A DNA stretch of 24,768 nucleotides from CAZRXG01 sp964603985. GTDB lineage: Bacteria; Chloroflexota; Anaerolineae; Aggregatilineales; UBA3940. Position numbers and translations under genes: made by a program. The notes beneath the pieces are model-generated. The model was not told where the DNA came from. It made no database searches and saw only the letters and a list, made by a program, of their open reading frames with translations. Numbering within the stretch: the stretch's first letter is position 1; each line of letters starts with the position of its first letter. Where the stretch lies: assembly GCA_964603985.1 (NCBI GenBank), contig CAZRXG010000048.1:1-24768 (forward strand), read 5' to 3'. Below, one piece after another: positions 13,503-23,482 of this stretch.

Positions 13503-13665
13503 GGGACGTGACCGATTATAGCCGGAATATCCGCCGGTGGGAAAGCCAACAGGGGAGATGAGGTCGGTGGACTTGGGGCAGGCTCTGCTCACCTTCCGGC
13601 CTGGCTATGCGCCACGCTGTAAGCTACACGCCAGTGGAAATCGGCCAGCGGTTGGGGGCGGCGAT

Positions 13666-14403
13666 TCATGCGCCCGGAGTGGGCTGGCTGCTCTCGTCCT
13701 CTTTGCCGCCTCCGGCGTCGCCGCTCTTGTCGGCGGCTTCGTCCGGGGCGGGCTTGTCTTCGGCCTTGGCCTCGGCCTTCTCTTCGCCGCCTGCCTTGGC
13801 CTCGGCCTCAGTTTTCTCGGCGGCGGCTTCTTTGGGTGGCTCGGCCTCGGCTTTGGCGGTGGCCTCCTTGGGTGGCTCGGCCTCGGCCTCAGTTTTCTCG
13901 GCGGCGGCTTCTTTGGGTGGCTCGGCCTCGGCCTTCTCGGCGGCGGTCTCCTTGGGTGGCTCGGCCTCGGCTTCGGCGGCGGCCTCCTTGGGTGGCTCGG
14001 CCTCGGCTTTCTCGGCGGCGGCAGCCTTGAGGCGGCTGGCTTTCTCCAGCAGCTCTCCGATGCGCTCCAACAGGGCGTCGGGCGCAAAGGGCTTGAGGAT
14101 GTAGTCCAGCGCGCCGACTCCCATCCCGGCCTGAACTTCGGCCTCCTGCCCTTTGGCGGACAGAAAGACCACCGGGATATCCTTCGTCTGGGGGTTCTTC
14201 TTGAGCTCGACGCACGCCTCGTAGCCCGTCATCTTGGGCATACGGACATCCATCAAGATCAGGTCGGGCTGCTCCTTGGGCGCGATCTCGACCGCCTCCA
14301 TACCGTTGGACGTGGCGACGACTTCGTGCCCGCCGTAGGTAAGCGTAAAGGCGACCAGGTCCCGGATGTCGCGCTCGTCTTCAGAGATCAGAATCTTCGC
14401 CAT
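13666..14403 (-). CDS. response regulator with long AEAEPPKE-repeat tail
   Basis: A 245-residue protein. Residues 1-120 are a complete receiver: acidic pair E8/D9, phospho-acceptor D52 in LILMDVRMP, S82, and K104 in YILKPF. Residues 122-245 are a low-complexity Ala/Glu/Lys/Pro tail with five AEAEPPKE units (EPPKE each time), ending in a Gly/Asp/Ser-rich stretch. There is no DNA-binding or enzymatic output domain. The tail may be an extended spacer, a binding array or an aggregation segment. The start at MAKILIS is chosen because the receiver begins there and AGGA lies upstream; 23 codons further up are open but lack receiver sequence. It lies 140 nt downstream of the giant kinase and has its own candidate promoter, so it is a plausible phosphotransfer partner of that kinase. 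Confidence 0.93.
   Translation of the reverse strand: MAKILISEDERDIRDLVAFTLTYGGHEVVATSNGMEAVEIAPKEQPDLILMDVRMPKMTGYEACVELKKNPQTKDIPVVFLSAKGQEAEVQAGMGVGALDYILKPFAPDALLERIGELLEKASRLKAAAAEKAEAEPPKEAAAEAEAEPPKETAAEKAEAEPPKEAAAEKTEAEAEPPKEATAKAEAEPPKEAAAEKTEAEAKAGGEEKAEAKAEDKPAPDEAADKSGDAGGGKEDESSQPTPGA
13798..13932 (-). repeat. in-frame DNA repeat in the receiver tail (54 nt, 81-nt offset)
   Basis: 13798-13851 and 13879-13932 are identical over 54 bases and lie 81 nt (27 codons) apart. Shorter diverged versions of the same unit continue to about 14030. They encode the EPPKE repeats, so copy number could change without breaking the frame. Confidence 0.85.
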
Positions 14404-14443
14404 AGAGATCTTCCTGGTGGTTGTTGTTCGCCAAGTCGGGGTT

Positions 14444-14472
14444 ATTATGCCCGTGTCCGTGATAACATGCAA
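14444..14472 (-). promoter_or_regulatory. candidate promoter of the receiver-tail gene
   Basis: On the minus strand TTGCAT (14467-14472) and CATAAT (14444-14449) are spaced exactly 17 nt, about 40 nt before the ATG at 14403. This suggests the gene can be expressed apart from the giant kinase. Confidence 0.45.
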
Positions 14473-14543
14473 GCGCCGTCAGGTCAGGAGGCGGGCGGCG
14501 GCATCGTCCCCGCGCACCCGCCCCAACGCCCCCTGACCGGCGG

Positions 14544-17500
14544 CTAGACAGTCTCGATAATGCTTTTCTGCGGCAGCCACACGCTGAAGGTCGTGCCGAC
14601 GCCCTTCTCGCTCTTGAACCACACGCGCCCGGCATGCATGTCGACCAACTGCTTGACGATGAACAGGCCGAGGCCGGTCCCGGCGGTCGCCATGATCATC
14701 GGGTGCTCGCCCCGGAAGAAGCGGTCGAAGAGGCGCTCCTGATCCTCCACCGGGATGCCGATACCGGTGTCGCTAATAGTGATCAGGATGCCGTCGCCGT
14801 CCGGCGCGATGCGCACCGTTACGCTCCCATCGTCGGGGGTGTACTGGTAGGCGTTGTTGACCAGGTTGCTGATGATCTGGGTGACGCGGTCGTAGTCGCC
14901 CTCCAGCCTGGGCAGATCCTCGTCCAGCCGGGTGGTGATCTCCAGCGCGCGCCCATCACTCTCCTTGCGCCCCTCCATCGAGACCAGCACGTCGTTGATC
15001 ACCTCGTGCAGGTCGATGGGCCGGATGTCGAGGTCGACACCGCCCTCCTCGAAGCGCGAGATGTCGAGCAGGTCGTTGACCAGCGAACTGAGCCGGTCGG
15101 CGTTGCTCTTGACGATCTCCAGGAAGCGGCGCTGATCCTCGTTGAGGTCGCCCGCCGCGCCCAGCAGCAGCAGGTCGGCGTAGCCCTTGATGCTCGTCAT
15201 CGGCGTGCGAAGCTCGTGCGAGACGGTCGCCACGAACTCGCTCTTGATGCGGTCGGCGGCCACCTCGCGGCTGATGTCACGGAAGACCGACACCATGCCC
15301 AGGTACTCGACGCCGTGCACCACCGGCGAGACGTGCACCGAGACCACCTTGGAGCTGATTTCGATCTGCTCGGAGAGGAAGTCCCCATACGAGTCGGTGG
15401 GAGCCTCGCTCCACTTGTGCAGCATCTGCGTCCACTTCTCCGCGCCCGATCCGTACAGACCGGCCAGGTCGGAGGTGGAGCGGCCCAGCACCTCTTCACG
15501 GCGCAGCTCCAGGATGCGCTCGGCAGCGGCGTTGAACAGGATGATCTGGTTGTCCTGGTCGGACACCATCACGCCGTCGGCCACACTCTCCAGGATGGCC
15601 TGGCTCTTGGCGGCCTCGGTCTGCTGGCTGCGGAGCATCGCGCCCAGGCGCTCGGCCTGGTCGCGGATCAGGCGGTACAACTCGGCGTTGTTGATGCTGT
15701 TGGCGACCTGTTGGGCGGCAGCCTCAACCAGTTGCAGGTGGCCTTCGTGGAAGGCGTTGGTGATGTTGCTGTTGAAGAAGATGCAGCCCAGCACTTCCTC
15801 GTTGGCGATCAGCGGCGCGCCCAGGATCGAGCGGCGCTCCTCGGTGCCGGGGATCTGCGTCCAGCGCGGGTCGACCTGCACGTTGTCGACCACGATGGAC
15901 TGGCGGTTGTCCATCACCCACCCGGCCATGCCTTCGTGGCGGGTGAGCGGGATCTGCCGCCCGCCCGGCGGGAGGATCTCGGCTTCGCTCATCAGCGCGC
16001 GCCAGATCAGGCGGTCGGACTGCGGGTCAACCAGGAACAGCGAGCCGGAGTCGGCACCCACCGCCTCGGCGACCAGCTCAAGTGCCCGGTTGAGCACCCG
16101 GTCGAGGTCGAGGCTGGCGGTCAGCTCTACCGCGATGCGGTACAGCGTGTCGATGCGGTCGCGCTCCTCGCGCAACTGGCGCGTGCGCTCTTCGACGCGC
16201 TGCTCCAGTTCCCCAGAGAGGCGCACCATCTCGGCGAACAGGTTGGCGTTGACCATGGCGGTGGCGACCTGCCCGGCGAAGGTGCTCAGCAGTTGAACGT
16301 CGTTCTCCTTGAGCAGGTTGTCCGCGCCGGATTGCACGGTGAGCACGCCCATCACCCGCTCGTCGGAGACGATGGGCACGGCGATCAGGCTGCGCACCCA
16401 CTCCTTGACCGGGATGTAATCGGGGTCGCGCGAGATGTCCTGCACGAACTGCACGTCGCCGCTGGTGGCCGCCCGCCCGACGATCCCGGCGTCTACCGGC
16501 AGCCCGGCCAGCGCCTCGACCTCTTCGGTCTCGTAGCCGTGATGGGCCTGGAGGAGCAGCTCGCGGCCTTCGATGGTGAACAGGCTGATCAGCGGGTACT
16601 TGAAGGCCCCGGCCAGCTCGCGCACCACGCGCTCGAACACCTCTTGCAGGTCGAGCGCCGAGTTGACCACGCGCGAGACCTCCTGAAGCGTGGTCGTCTC
16701 GGAGAGGCGCTGCTCAAGCTCGCCGTACAGGCGCGCGTTCTCCATCGAGACGGCCACCTGTGCGGCGATGGGGCCTAAGACGCGCAGGTCCGCCTCGTGG
16801 AAGGCGTTCTCGTGCTCGTAGTCCTCGACCGCCAGCACGCCGATGGCCTTCTCACCGCTGACCAGCGGCACGGCCAGGAAGGACTTGAGGTCTTCCTCGA
16901 TGTGATCGACGCCCAGCTTCTTGATCTCGGCGGGGATGTCCCGGCTGAGCAGCAGCGGCTCGCGCGTCTCGATGGCGTAGCTGTACAGGTCGGCCCCGTA
17001 GCCGATGGGGTTGACGTGGATACGCAGGCCGCCGCGCACCGCCAGCGGGAAGGTCAACTGCCCGCTGAGCGGGTCGGGGATGGCGATGGTCAACGACTCG
17101 ACGCCCAGCACTTCGCGCACGCGGTCGTGGAGCATCTGGAACAGGTCTTCGGTGGTGATGGTCTGCGTCAGGGTGCGGCTGATGTCGTTGATGCGCGTCA
17201 ACTCGTCCAGGCGCTGCTGGGTCTCGTCGTGCAGGCGGGCGTTCTCCATGGCCGTCGCGACGGTGGCGGACAGCGCGCGCGCCAGGCTGATGTCACGCTG
17301 GCCGAAGTGGTAGGGCTTGCGCTTCCACAGCTCGACCAGGCCGATGGTCTCGTCGCGGGCGACGAGCGGCAGCATCAGCGTGGTGGCGATATCCCGGCGG
17401 GCCAGCCAGTCGCGCTCGGTTTCGGCCAGGTCGGGGTTATCGGCGTCGAGCACCACCGCGCCGCGTTCGGTGACGACGCTGTGGGTGGCCGGGTAATCTT

Positions 17501-20500
17501 CCAGGTTGTAGCGGTGCCCGTGTTCGTCCACCGGGCGCGGGCCTTCGCGGTGCACGAAGTCGAGCAGGCAGGTGAGCGCGTCCGCGCTGCGATCCCAGAG
17601 CGAGATCGTGCAGCCGTCGACGCCCAGCGCGCGGACGAAATAGCCTGCCGCGCTGTTGACGACCGTGTCGAGGTCGAGCGACGAAGAGGCGATGCGCCCC
17701 GCCTCGAACAGGATGCCAAGCTCGGCGCGGCGGGAGACCGTCTCCTGGAAGAGTTGAGCGTTCTGCACCGCGACGGCGGCCTGGTTGGTGATCGTCTGGG
17801 CCAGCTCAAGCTGCCCGGACTCGAACCAGCGCTTCTCCTCGATCTGATCGATGGTCAGCAGGCCGATAGGAGTGTTGCCCACCACGAAGGGGATAATCAG
17901 CGTGGCCTCGATGTTGCGCGTCTCGACCAGATCCTGCATGGCGGCCATCAGGGGGTCGTCGGCGGCGTCCCGGACGGCCAGTGGGACGTTGCCCTGGCTG
18001 AGACGCTCAATGGCCGGGTTGTCGCTGAGCGGGATGGTGACCTCGTCGACCGAGCCGTCGGGGTTGGAGGGGTGCTGGATGATCAGCTCGCCGATGTCCT
18101 CCTCCTCGTTGAAGAGGATGACGCTGCCCTGTGGCGCGTCGAGCGCGCGCGTGAGCTCGTCGATGGTGGTCTGTAAAATGCTGCTCTGGTCGAGCGAGCG
18201 GCCCAGGGTGGCCGAAATACGGTTGAGCAGGCCCAGGCGCTCGGTGCGGCTGTGAAGCTCTTCGGCGCGCTCAGCGGCCTCCTCGAACAGCCGGGCGTTT
18301 TCCAGCGCGATGGCGACCTGGTTAGCCAGCGCGGTCGCGACCTGGGCATCGACCGGGTTGTAGGCGTGGGCCTCGGTGCGCTCGAAGACCAGCAGGCCGA
18401 TCAGCCTGCCGCCGCTGACCATCGGCGAGCCGAGCCAGCTGCGCGCCGGGCGGATGCCCGCGTCGGGGATGCGCTCGTCTTCGCGCACGTCGCCGATCAC
18501 GATGGCCTGCTTGTCGCGGGTGACCTCGGCGAAGAGCGGGTCGTCGTCGATGCTCAGGCTGAGGCCCACCATCTGCTCGTCGTCCGGGTAGCCGCGCGCC
18601 CCGGCGATGGTGAGGGCGTTTTCCGCCTCGCTGCGCAGCCAGAGCGAAACCTGGGCGTAGCTGATGACCTCCTGCGCCTGATCGAGCGCGTTACGCACCA
18701 CGTCGTCTACGCTGAGCGTGGCCGTGATGTGGCGCGTGGCGTCGCTCAGGGCGGCCAACTGGCGGCCACGCAGCGCGATGTCGGCCTCCAGGTGGACGCG
18801 TTGGGTGACATCCTCGATCAGCACGACCGCGCCGCTGGCCGCCCCTTCCTCGTCGTAGCGGGGGTACATGTAGATGTTGATGGTGTGGACTTCGTTAGCC
18901 ACCGGGTACTCGATGCCGGTGCGTTCGACCGGCTTGCCCTCTTCGACGACCGAGGCGATCTCGTCGGCCAGGCCAAGCTCGCGCAGGAAGGGCTGCGCCT
19001 CGAACAGATCCTGGCCGATCAGGTCTTCGCTCCAACGGTACTTTTCCTGGATGAAGGTGTTGAGCGCCACGATGGTGCCGCCGGTGTCGGTGACGATGAT
19101 CCCCTGCTGGATCGACTCGACGACGGCCTCGGTGAAGCTTTGCAGGTCAAGCGTCTCCTGGTAGAGACGGATGTTTTCCAGGGCGGAGGACGCCTGCTGG
19201 ACGAACAACTCCAGCGGGCGCAGGCTGGTTTCGTCGGGCCGATGGCCCGATTCGGGGTCCTGCAGGTTGAGCAGGCCGATAATGCGGCTCCCGGCGTACA
19301 TGGGCAGGAGAAGCTGATCGTCGGGGTGCCAGCCGTCTGCGAGGCTGCCGGTCTTGCCCTTCTTTTTGGACTGCTTCTGTGCCCAGGGGTGATCGTGGGA
19401 CAGCAGGTACGACGATCCCAGGCGCAGCGAGCTGATCTCCGGGTCCTCGAAGCGCTGCTTCCACACCTCGCCGGACGGGAACGCCTTGCGGAAAGCCTGC
19501 TCCTCTTTCTTCGCGTACCCGGCGGTGACCAGATTGACCATGTCCATGTCGTCGTCGAGCATGGCCAGGGCGACGCGCCCCCAGCCGACCGAGCGGATGC
19601 CGCGCGCGACGACGGCCAGCCGCGTCTCCAGGTCGTCGGTCTGCTGGAGGGCGGTGGTGATCAGGTGAAGCTGCTGTAAGCGGTCGCGCTCGGAGGAGGC
19701 GGTGGCCGCCTCGACCTGCACGGTCTGGTAAAGCCCGGCGTTCTCGTACTCGACGACGATCTGGCTTGCCAGCAGCGTGAACAGGTCGCGGTCTTCGTCG
19801 TCGAAGGCCGCGCCGGGGCGCGTGCTGCCGACCATCAGGACGCCGCGGCGCGCGGTTTCGAGGCGCATGGGCAGCGTCACCAGCGTCTGAGCGCCAATCG
19901 CCTGGGCAAATTTAGCGACCGGGCTTTTCGGGTCGCGGCCAGGCGCGTGGATCACGGCGGTGCTGGTGCGGTAGGTGACGGAGAGCGGGTCTTCGCCGCT
20001 GATCTGTGCGTCCAGGTCGAGATCTTTGGGCAGGCGGCCTGCGGCGGCAACGATCTCAATTGGACGGTCCTTCCCGTCACCGTCCATAGGAACGGCGGCG
20101 ATAATGCACTGGTCGATGTCCATCTCCTCGACCACCGAGGCGGCGATGCTGTTCAGCACCTCGTCCGGGTGGCGGGAGGTATCGACGCTCTCCATCACGC
20201 GGTGCAGGGCCAGCAGGCGCTGGGCGCGCAGGTTGAGCAGCTCGTTGGCCTGCGAAAGCTCCAGGTCCTTGCGGATCATCTCCTGGGAGAGATTGTCAAG
20301 CTCCTCGTAGCTGTGCTCCAGGTTTTGCAGGCTGGCGCTAAGCTCCTCGGCGCGCTCCTCCACCGATTGGTAGAGGCGGCTGTTCTCGATCACGACCGCT
20401 GCCTGGTTGCCGAAGATCTCCAGCAGCTCGACGGTGTTGGGCGGAGGCTTGAGGCCATCGCGCGGGCGGTCAACGCTCAGGATGCCGATGATCTCGTCGG

Positions 20501-23423
20501 TGGACGCGCGCAGCGGCACGAGCAGCAGGTCGCCGGGATGCCACACGCCGGGCTTGCCGTCGGTGGGGGTGGCAGCCTGTTCGGGGATGTTCAACGCCTT
20601 GACCAGGTCGGCGCTGTCGGTGTGCGGCACCAGATAGGAGCCGCCCAGCCGGTAGCGGTCGTCGAGGAAGCGGCTGACGGTCTCCCACTTGGCCGGTGCT
20701 TCGGACGCCTGGTGGAAAGCGGCGGTGGACAGACCTTTGTGGGCGACGGGGCGGAGCGTTTCGCGCTCCGAGTCGAGCGCGCTGATCACGGCCAGGTCGA
20801 AGCCCGCCGACTCGGTGATGGCGCGCGTGACCGAGGCCAGGTTTTCGTCAACCGACTGGTCGCTGCGGAACATGCGGCCCAGCTCGAAGATCTGGGTAAG
20901 CTGCTCGGCGCGGCGGCGGAGCAGGTCACTGCGCTCGACCTGCTCGGCGTGGCGGGTGGTGTTGGTGACGGCGATGGTGGCCTGCGACGAGAGGGCCTGC
21001 ACGTACTCGGCGGCGCTGGGGCCAAGGCCGCGCGGGCGGTCGCTGTACAGCGCGATCACGCCGACGATCTTGCTCTCGAAATGAATGGGCACCAGCAGCG
21101 CGGAGCGCGCCTCCGGCAGTGGGCTGGGGTAATGGTCGACGCGCTCGAAGTCGTCGATGACGAGCGTGTCACCGCCGCGCAGCACGGCCTGCTCCAGGAG
21201 GCTGGCTTCCTCGCCGACCTCGGAGCCGAAGCGCATGGTCTGCTTAGACCCGGAGGTGGAGGACTGCCAGTCAAACATGGTGAGGTTGCCCCAGCGCGCG
21301 CCCTCGGCACGGAGCGCCTCGGCGGCGATCACCTCCAGGATGCGTTCCAGCTCAAGCGTGGCGTTCAACTCATGGCTGATGCGCGAAACCGAGCGCAGCT
21401 CGGCGGCGCGCTTGCGGAGGGTGGCGTCGGTGTCCTGGTACAGGCGGGCGTTGTCGATCAGCGCGGCTGCCTGCCCGGCGAAGATGGTCACCAGCCGCTT
21501 GTCGCTGTCGTCGAAGTCGCCCCCGTCGGTCTTGTTGGCGACTTGCAACATGCCGAAGCGGCGGCCCCCGGCGCTGAGCGGGGCCATCAGCGTGTTGCGC
21601 ATCCCGGCGTTGCGGGCGGTATCGCGCATACCCAGCGCGTCGACGGTGTCGTCGGGGCCGATGTTGTTCGACTCGTATAGTTCGTGTTCGTGCCAGACCT
21701 CGTGGGCCAGCCCGCGCTTGCCGACGGCGAAGGTGTGGGCTTTGACGGTCCCGTCATCGACGCCGTGGAAGGGCACACGGGCGACAAGCTGCTCTTTCTC
21801 CGGGTCGTAGAGCAGGAAGCCGCAGATGTCGACCTTCATCAGCTCGGCGATGCGCTCCGTCAACTGGGCGTACAGCTCGTCGAGGTTGGTGAGCGAACTC
21901 ATGGCCTGCACGATCTGCTGAAGCCCCTGCAACTCGGCGACGCGGCTCTGCTCCTCGGAGTACAGGCGGGCACTGGCCACGACGATGGCGGCCTGGTCGG
22001 CGTAGATCTGGAGCAGGCGGATGTCCTCCAGCGTGAAGGGCGTGCCGTTCCGCTTATTGGAAGCCTGCACCACGCCGATGCGCTCCTCGCCGACCGTCAT
22101 GGCGACCATAGCGGTGTTGCGCAGGCCGGTCATCTCGACCAGCATACCCAGGTTCAATTCCTGCACCAGACGGTCGTTGGGCACGTCATTGGAGAACCAG
22201 TAGCTCACGTCCTCCCACAGGCTGTAGGCCGGGCTGCCCTTCTCAAGCGGAATCTGGTACTCGCTCGCGACGGCGTCGGGCACGCCGTAGATCGGCCTCT
22301 GCGCGACCAGCATCTCCTGGTCGGGGTCGTAGAGCAGCACACCGGCCATGTCGGTCGCCATCAATTCGGCGATGCGCTGCCCAAGCTGGGCGTAGAGTTT
22401 GTAGGGGGTCTGGAGGGCGCTGATCGCCTGGGCGATCTTCTGGAGGCCGGACAGCTCGGCGACGCGCTCGGCCTGGGTGCTGTACTGGCGGGCGTTCTCG
22501 ACCGCGATGGCGATCTGGTCGGCCAGCAGGTTGAGCAGGGCCAGGTCCTCGCGGTCGAAGCGGTGCGAATCCCGGGCCATCAGCTCCAGCGTGCCGATCA
22601 GGCGGTTGCGGACGTTGAGGATCGTGCCCAGGTAGCTCTCGAAGGGGGGATCGACGGGGCGGCGAAGCACACGCACCTGCGTGAAGCCGCTGACGTTTTC
22701 GACCAGAAGCGCCTGCCGCTTGCGGGCCAGCCAGCCGGTGTAGCCGTCCTGGAGCGTGTAAACCTGCCCCTCGTCGGACGTGGCGGTGACGTACGTCATC
22801 GGGCCGATGCGCGACACCGGGCGCAGGTGCTCTTTTTCCTGAATCCACAGGCAGACCTGGGCGCTGTCGTAAGCGATCAGGCGGCTGATGCCTTCCAGGG
22901 CGGCGTCGAGGGTGGTGGACAGGTCGAGGCTGGCGTTGATGGCGCGCCCGATCTCGCTGACGAGCTGCAAGGCCCTGGTCGAGCCGCGCTCCTCCCTGTC
23001 GAGGGTGGGCAGTGGGGGGCGCTCACGCATGATGACGATAAACTGCGCGCTGTCGCCCATGGCGACGCGGTGCGAGGCGGCGTCGATCTCACGCTCGCCG
23101 ATGGTGAAGCTGGCCTGTCCTTCGGCGGCGAACAACTCCAGCAGCGCCTCAGCCGGTTTGACCTGCTGGGACAGCAGCCACAGGTCCGGCTCACCGGTCT
23201 CCAGGGAAAACCACCGGCGCGCGATGTCGTTGGCGTACGTGACTCGCCCGCCGATCTGCGCGATCAACACGGCATCGTTGACCGACGCCAGGTTGACGGG
23301 GATGATCGACTCCTCGCTGCCGAACAACTGCTTGCGGCGGCGGCTGGCGATGTGGGCCGAGATCAGCACCGCGGCGATCACAATCGAGCCAGCGATCAGT
23401 AAGAGTACACCCATTGAAGCCAT
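14544..23423 (-). CDS. giant multi-GAF/PAS sensor histidine kinase (2959 aa)
   Basis: One uninterrupted frame of 2959 codons. Residues 4-26 form a single TM anchor followed by RRRK, so the sensors should be cytoplasmic. A PAS-like domain (about 45-130) comes first. I count 13 GAF domains by their recurrent ENARLY-type end helix, ending near residues 312, 487, 660, 824, 1016, 1230, 1418, 1710, 1890, 2062, 2230, 2393 and 2580. A second PAS lies at about 1428-1545 and a third at 2605-2715. Coiled coils occur near 1018-1075 and 2395-2425. HisKA has SHELRTP with H2736; the HATPase has NLVNNAYQYTP (near 2856), DTGIGI (2885-2890) and GTGLGL (2915-2920). No receiver is fused. GAF ligands cannot be read from sequence. 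The ATG at 23423 has only a weak ribosome site; ATG at 23414 is an alternative. It follows the REC-GGDEF gene by 59 nt, probably in one operon. Confidence 0.95.
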   Translation of the reverse strand: MASMGVLLLIAGSIVIAAVLISAHIASRRRKQLFGSEESIIPVNLASVNDAVLIAQIGGRVTYANDIARRWFSLETGEPDLWLLSQQVKPAEALLELFAAEGQASFTIGEREIDAASHRVAMGDSAQFIVIMRERPPLPTLDREERGSTRALQLVSEIGRAINASLDLSTTLDAALEGISRLIAYDSAQVCLWIQEKEHLRPVSRIGPMTYVTATSDEGQVYTLQDGYTGWLARKRQALLVENVSGFTQVRVLRRPVDPPFESYLGTILNVRNRLIGTLELMARDSHRFDREDLALLNLLADQIAIAVENARQYSTQAERVAELSGLQKIAQAISALQTPYKLYAQLGQRIAELMATDMAGVLLYDPDQEMLVAQRPIYGVPDAVASEYQIPLEKGSPAYSLWEDVSYWFSNDVPNDRLVQELNLGMLVEMTGLRNTAMVAMTVGEERIGVVQASNKRNGTPFTLEDIRLLQIYADQAAIVVASARLYSEEQSRVAELQGLQQIVQAMSSLTNLDELYAQLTERIAELMKVDICGFLLYDPEKEQLVARVPFHGVDDGTVKAHTFAVGKRGLAHEVWHEHELYESNNIGPDDTVDALGMRDTARNAGMRNTLMAPLSAGGRRFGMLQVANKTDGGDFDDSDKRLVTIFAGQAAALIDNARLYQDTDATLRKRAAELRSVSRISHELNATLELERILEVIAAEALRAEGARWGNLTMFDWQSSTSGSKQTMRFGSEVGEEASLLEQAVLRGGDTLVIDDFERVDHYPSPLPEARSALLVPIHFESKIVGVIALYSDRPRGLGPSAAEYVQALSSQATIAVTNTTRHAEQVERSDLLRRRAEQLTQIFELGRMFRSDQSVDENLASVTRAITESAGFDLAVISALDSERETLRPVAHKGLSTAAFHQASEAPAKWETVSRFLDDRYRLGGSYLVPHTDSADLVKALNIPEQAATPTDGKPGVWHPGDLLLVPLRASTDEIIGILSVDRPRDGLKPPPNTVELLEIFGNQAAVVIENSRLYQSVEERAEELSASLQNLEHSYEELDNLSQEMIRKDLELSQANELLNLRAQRLLALHRVMESVDTSRHPDEVLNSIAASVVEEMDIDQCIIAAVPMDGDGKDRPIEIVAAAGRLPKDLDLDAQISGEDPLSVTYRTSTAVIHAPGRDPKSPVAKFAQAIGAQTLVTLPMRLETARRGVLMVGSTRPGAAFDDEDRDLFTLLASQIVVEYENAGLYQTVQVEAATASSERDRLQQLHLITTALQQTDDLETRLAVVARGIRSVGWGRVALAMLDDDMDMVNLVTAGYAKKEEQAFRKAFPSGEVWKQRFEDPEISSLRLGSSYLLSHDHPWAQKQSKKKGKTGSLADGWHPDDQLLLPMYAGSRIIGLLNLQDPESGHRPDETSLRPLELFVQQASSALENIRLYQETLDLQSFTEAVVESIQQGIIVTDTGGTIVALNTFIQEKYRWSEDLIGQDLFEAQPFLRELGLADEIASVVEEGKPVERTGIEYPVANEVHTINIYMYPRYDEEGAASGAVVLIEDVTQRVHLEADIALRGRQLAALSDATRHITATLSVDDVVRNALDQAQEVISYAQVSLWLRSEAENALTIAGARGYPDDEQMVGLSLSIDDDPLFAEVTRDKQAIVIGDVREDERIPDAGIRPARSWLGSPMVSGGRLIGLLVFERTEAHAYNPVDAQVATALANQVAIALENARLFEEAAERAEELHSRTERLGLLNRISATLGRSLDQSSILQTTIDELTRALDAPQGSVILFNEEEDIGELIIQHPSNPDGSVDEVTIPLSDNPAIERLSQGNVPLAVRDAADDPLMAAMQDLVETRNIEATLIIPFVVGNTPIGLLTIDQIEEKRWFESGQLELAQTITNQAAVAVQNAQLFQETVSRRAELGILFEAGRIASSSLDLDTVVNSAAGYFVRALGVDGCTISLWDRSADALTCLLDFVHREGPRPVDEHGHRYNLEDYPATHSVVTERGAVVLDADNPDLAETERDWLARRDIATTLMLPLVARDETIGLVELWKRKPYHFGQRDISLARALSATVATAMENARLHDETQQRLDELTRINDISRTLTQTITTEDLFQMLHDRVREVLGVESLTIAIPDPLSGQLTFPLAVRGGLRIHVNPIGYGADLYSYAIETREPLLLSRDIPAEIKKLGVDHIEEDLKSFLAVPLVSGEKAIGVLAVEDYEHENAFHEADLRVLGPIAAQVAVSMENARLYGELEQRLSETTTLQEVSRVVNSALDLQEVFERVVRELAGAFKYPLISLFTIEGRELLLQAHHGYETEEVEALAGLPVDAGIVGRAATSGDVQFVQDISRDPDYIPVKEWVRSLIAVPIVSDERVMGVLTVQSGADNLLKENDVQLLSTFAGQVATAMVNANLFAEMVRLSGELEQRVEERTRQLREERDRIDTLYRIAVELTASLDLDRVLNRALELVAEAVGADSGSLFLVDPQSDRLIWRALMSEAEILPPGGRQIPLTRHEGMAGWVMDNRQSIVVDNVQVDPRWTQIPGTEERRSILGAPLIANEEVLGCIFFNSNITNAFHEGHLQLVEAAAQQVANSINNAELYRLIRDQAERLGAMLRSQQTEAAKSQAILESVADGVMVSDQDNQIILFNAAAERILELRREEVLGRSTSDLAGLYGSGAEKWTQMLHKWSEAPTDSYGDFLSEQIEISSKVVSVHVSPVVHGVEYLGMVSVFRDISREVAADRIKSEFVATVSHELRTPMTSIKGYADLLLLGAAGDLNEDQRRFLEIVKSNADRLSSLVNDLLDISRFEEGGVDLDIRPIDLHEVINDVLVSMEGRKESDGRALEITTRLDEDLPRLEGDYDRVTQIISNLVNNAYQYTPDDGSVTVRIAPDGDGILITISDTGIGIPVEDQERLFDRFFRGEHPMIMATAGTGLGLFIVKQLVDMHAGRVWFKSEKGVGTTFSVWLPQKSIIETV

Positions 23424-23482
23424 GACAGTTTACCGATCCACACCATCAAGATTACGAGACAACGCCTCCAGCCTGAGGCCGG

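Noticed and set aside
13798..14030. CRISPR-like regularly spaced repeats
   Set aside because: Repeats are in frame, encode EPPKE units and have no unique spacers, so they are a coding tandem repeat.
13537..14547. Plus-strand Gly/Leu-rich protein with GGGFFGWLGLG-like repeats
   Set aside because: It looks like a repetitive structural protein, but it is the reverse reading of the EPPKE repeat array of a receiver gene whose receiver domain is certain.
14634..16778. Long plus-strand open frame (714 codons) opposite the giant kinase
   Set aside because: It is antisense to a frame with clear GAF, HisKA and HATPase motifs. Its product is a Val/Asp/Gln/His-rich composition typical of reverse-strand reading of GC-rich genes, with no domain.
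19947..23402. Two more long antisense open frames (19947-21680 and 21684-23402)
   Set aside because: Same reason: both lie opposite well-supported GAF coding sequence and show low-information composition.
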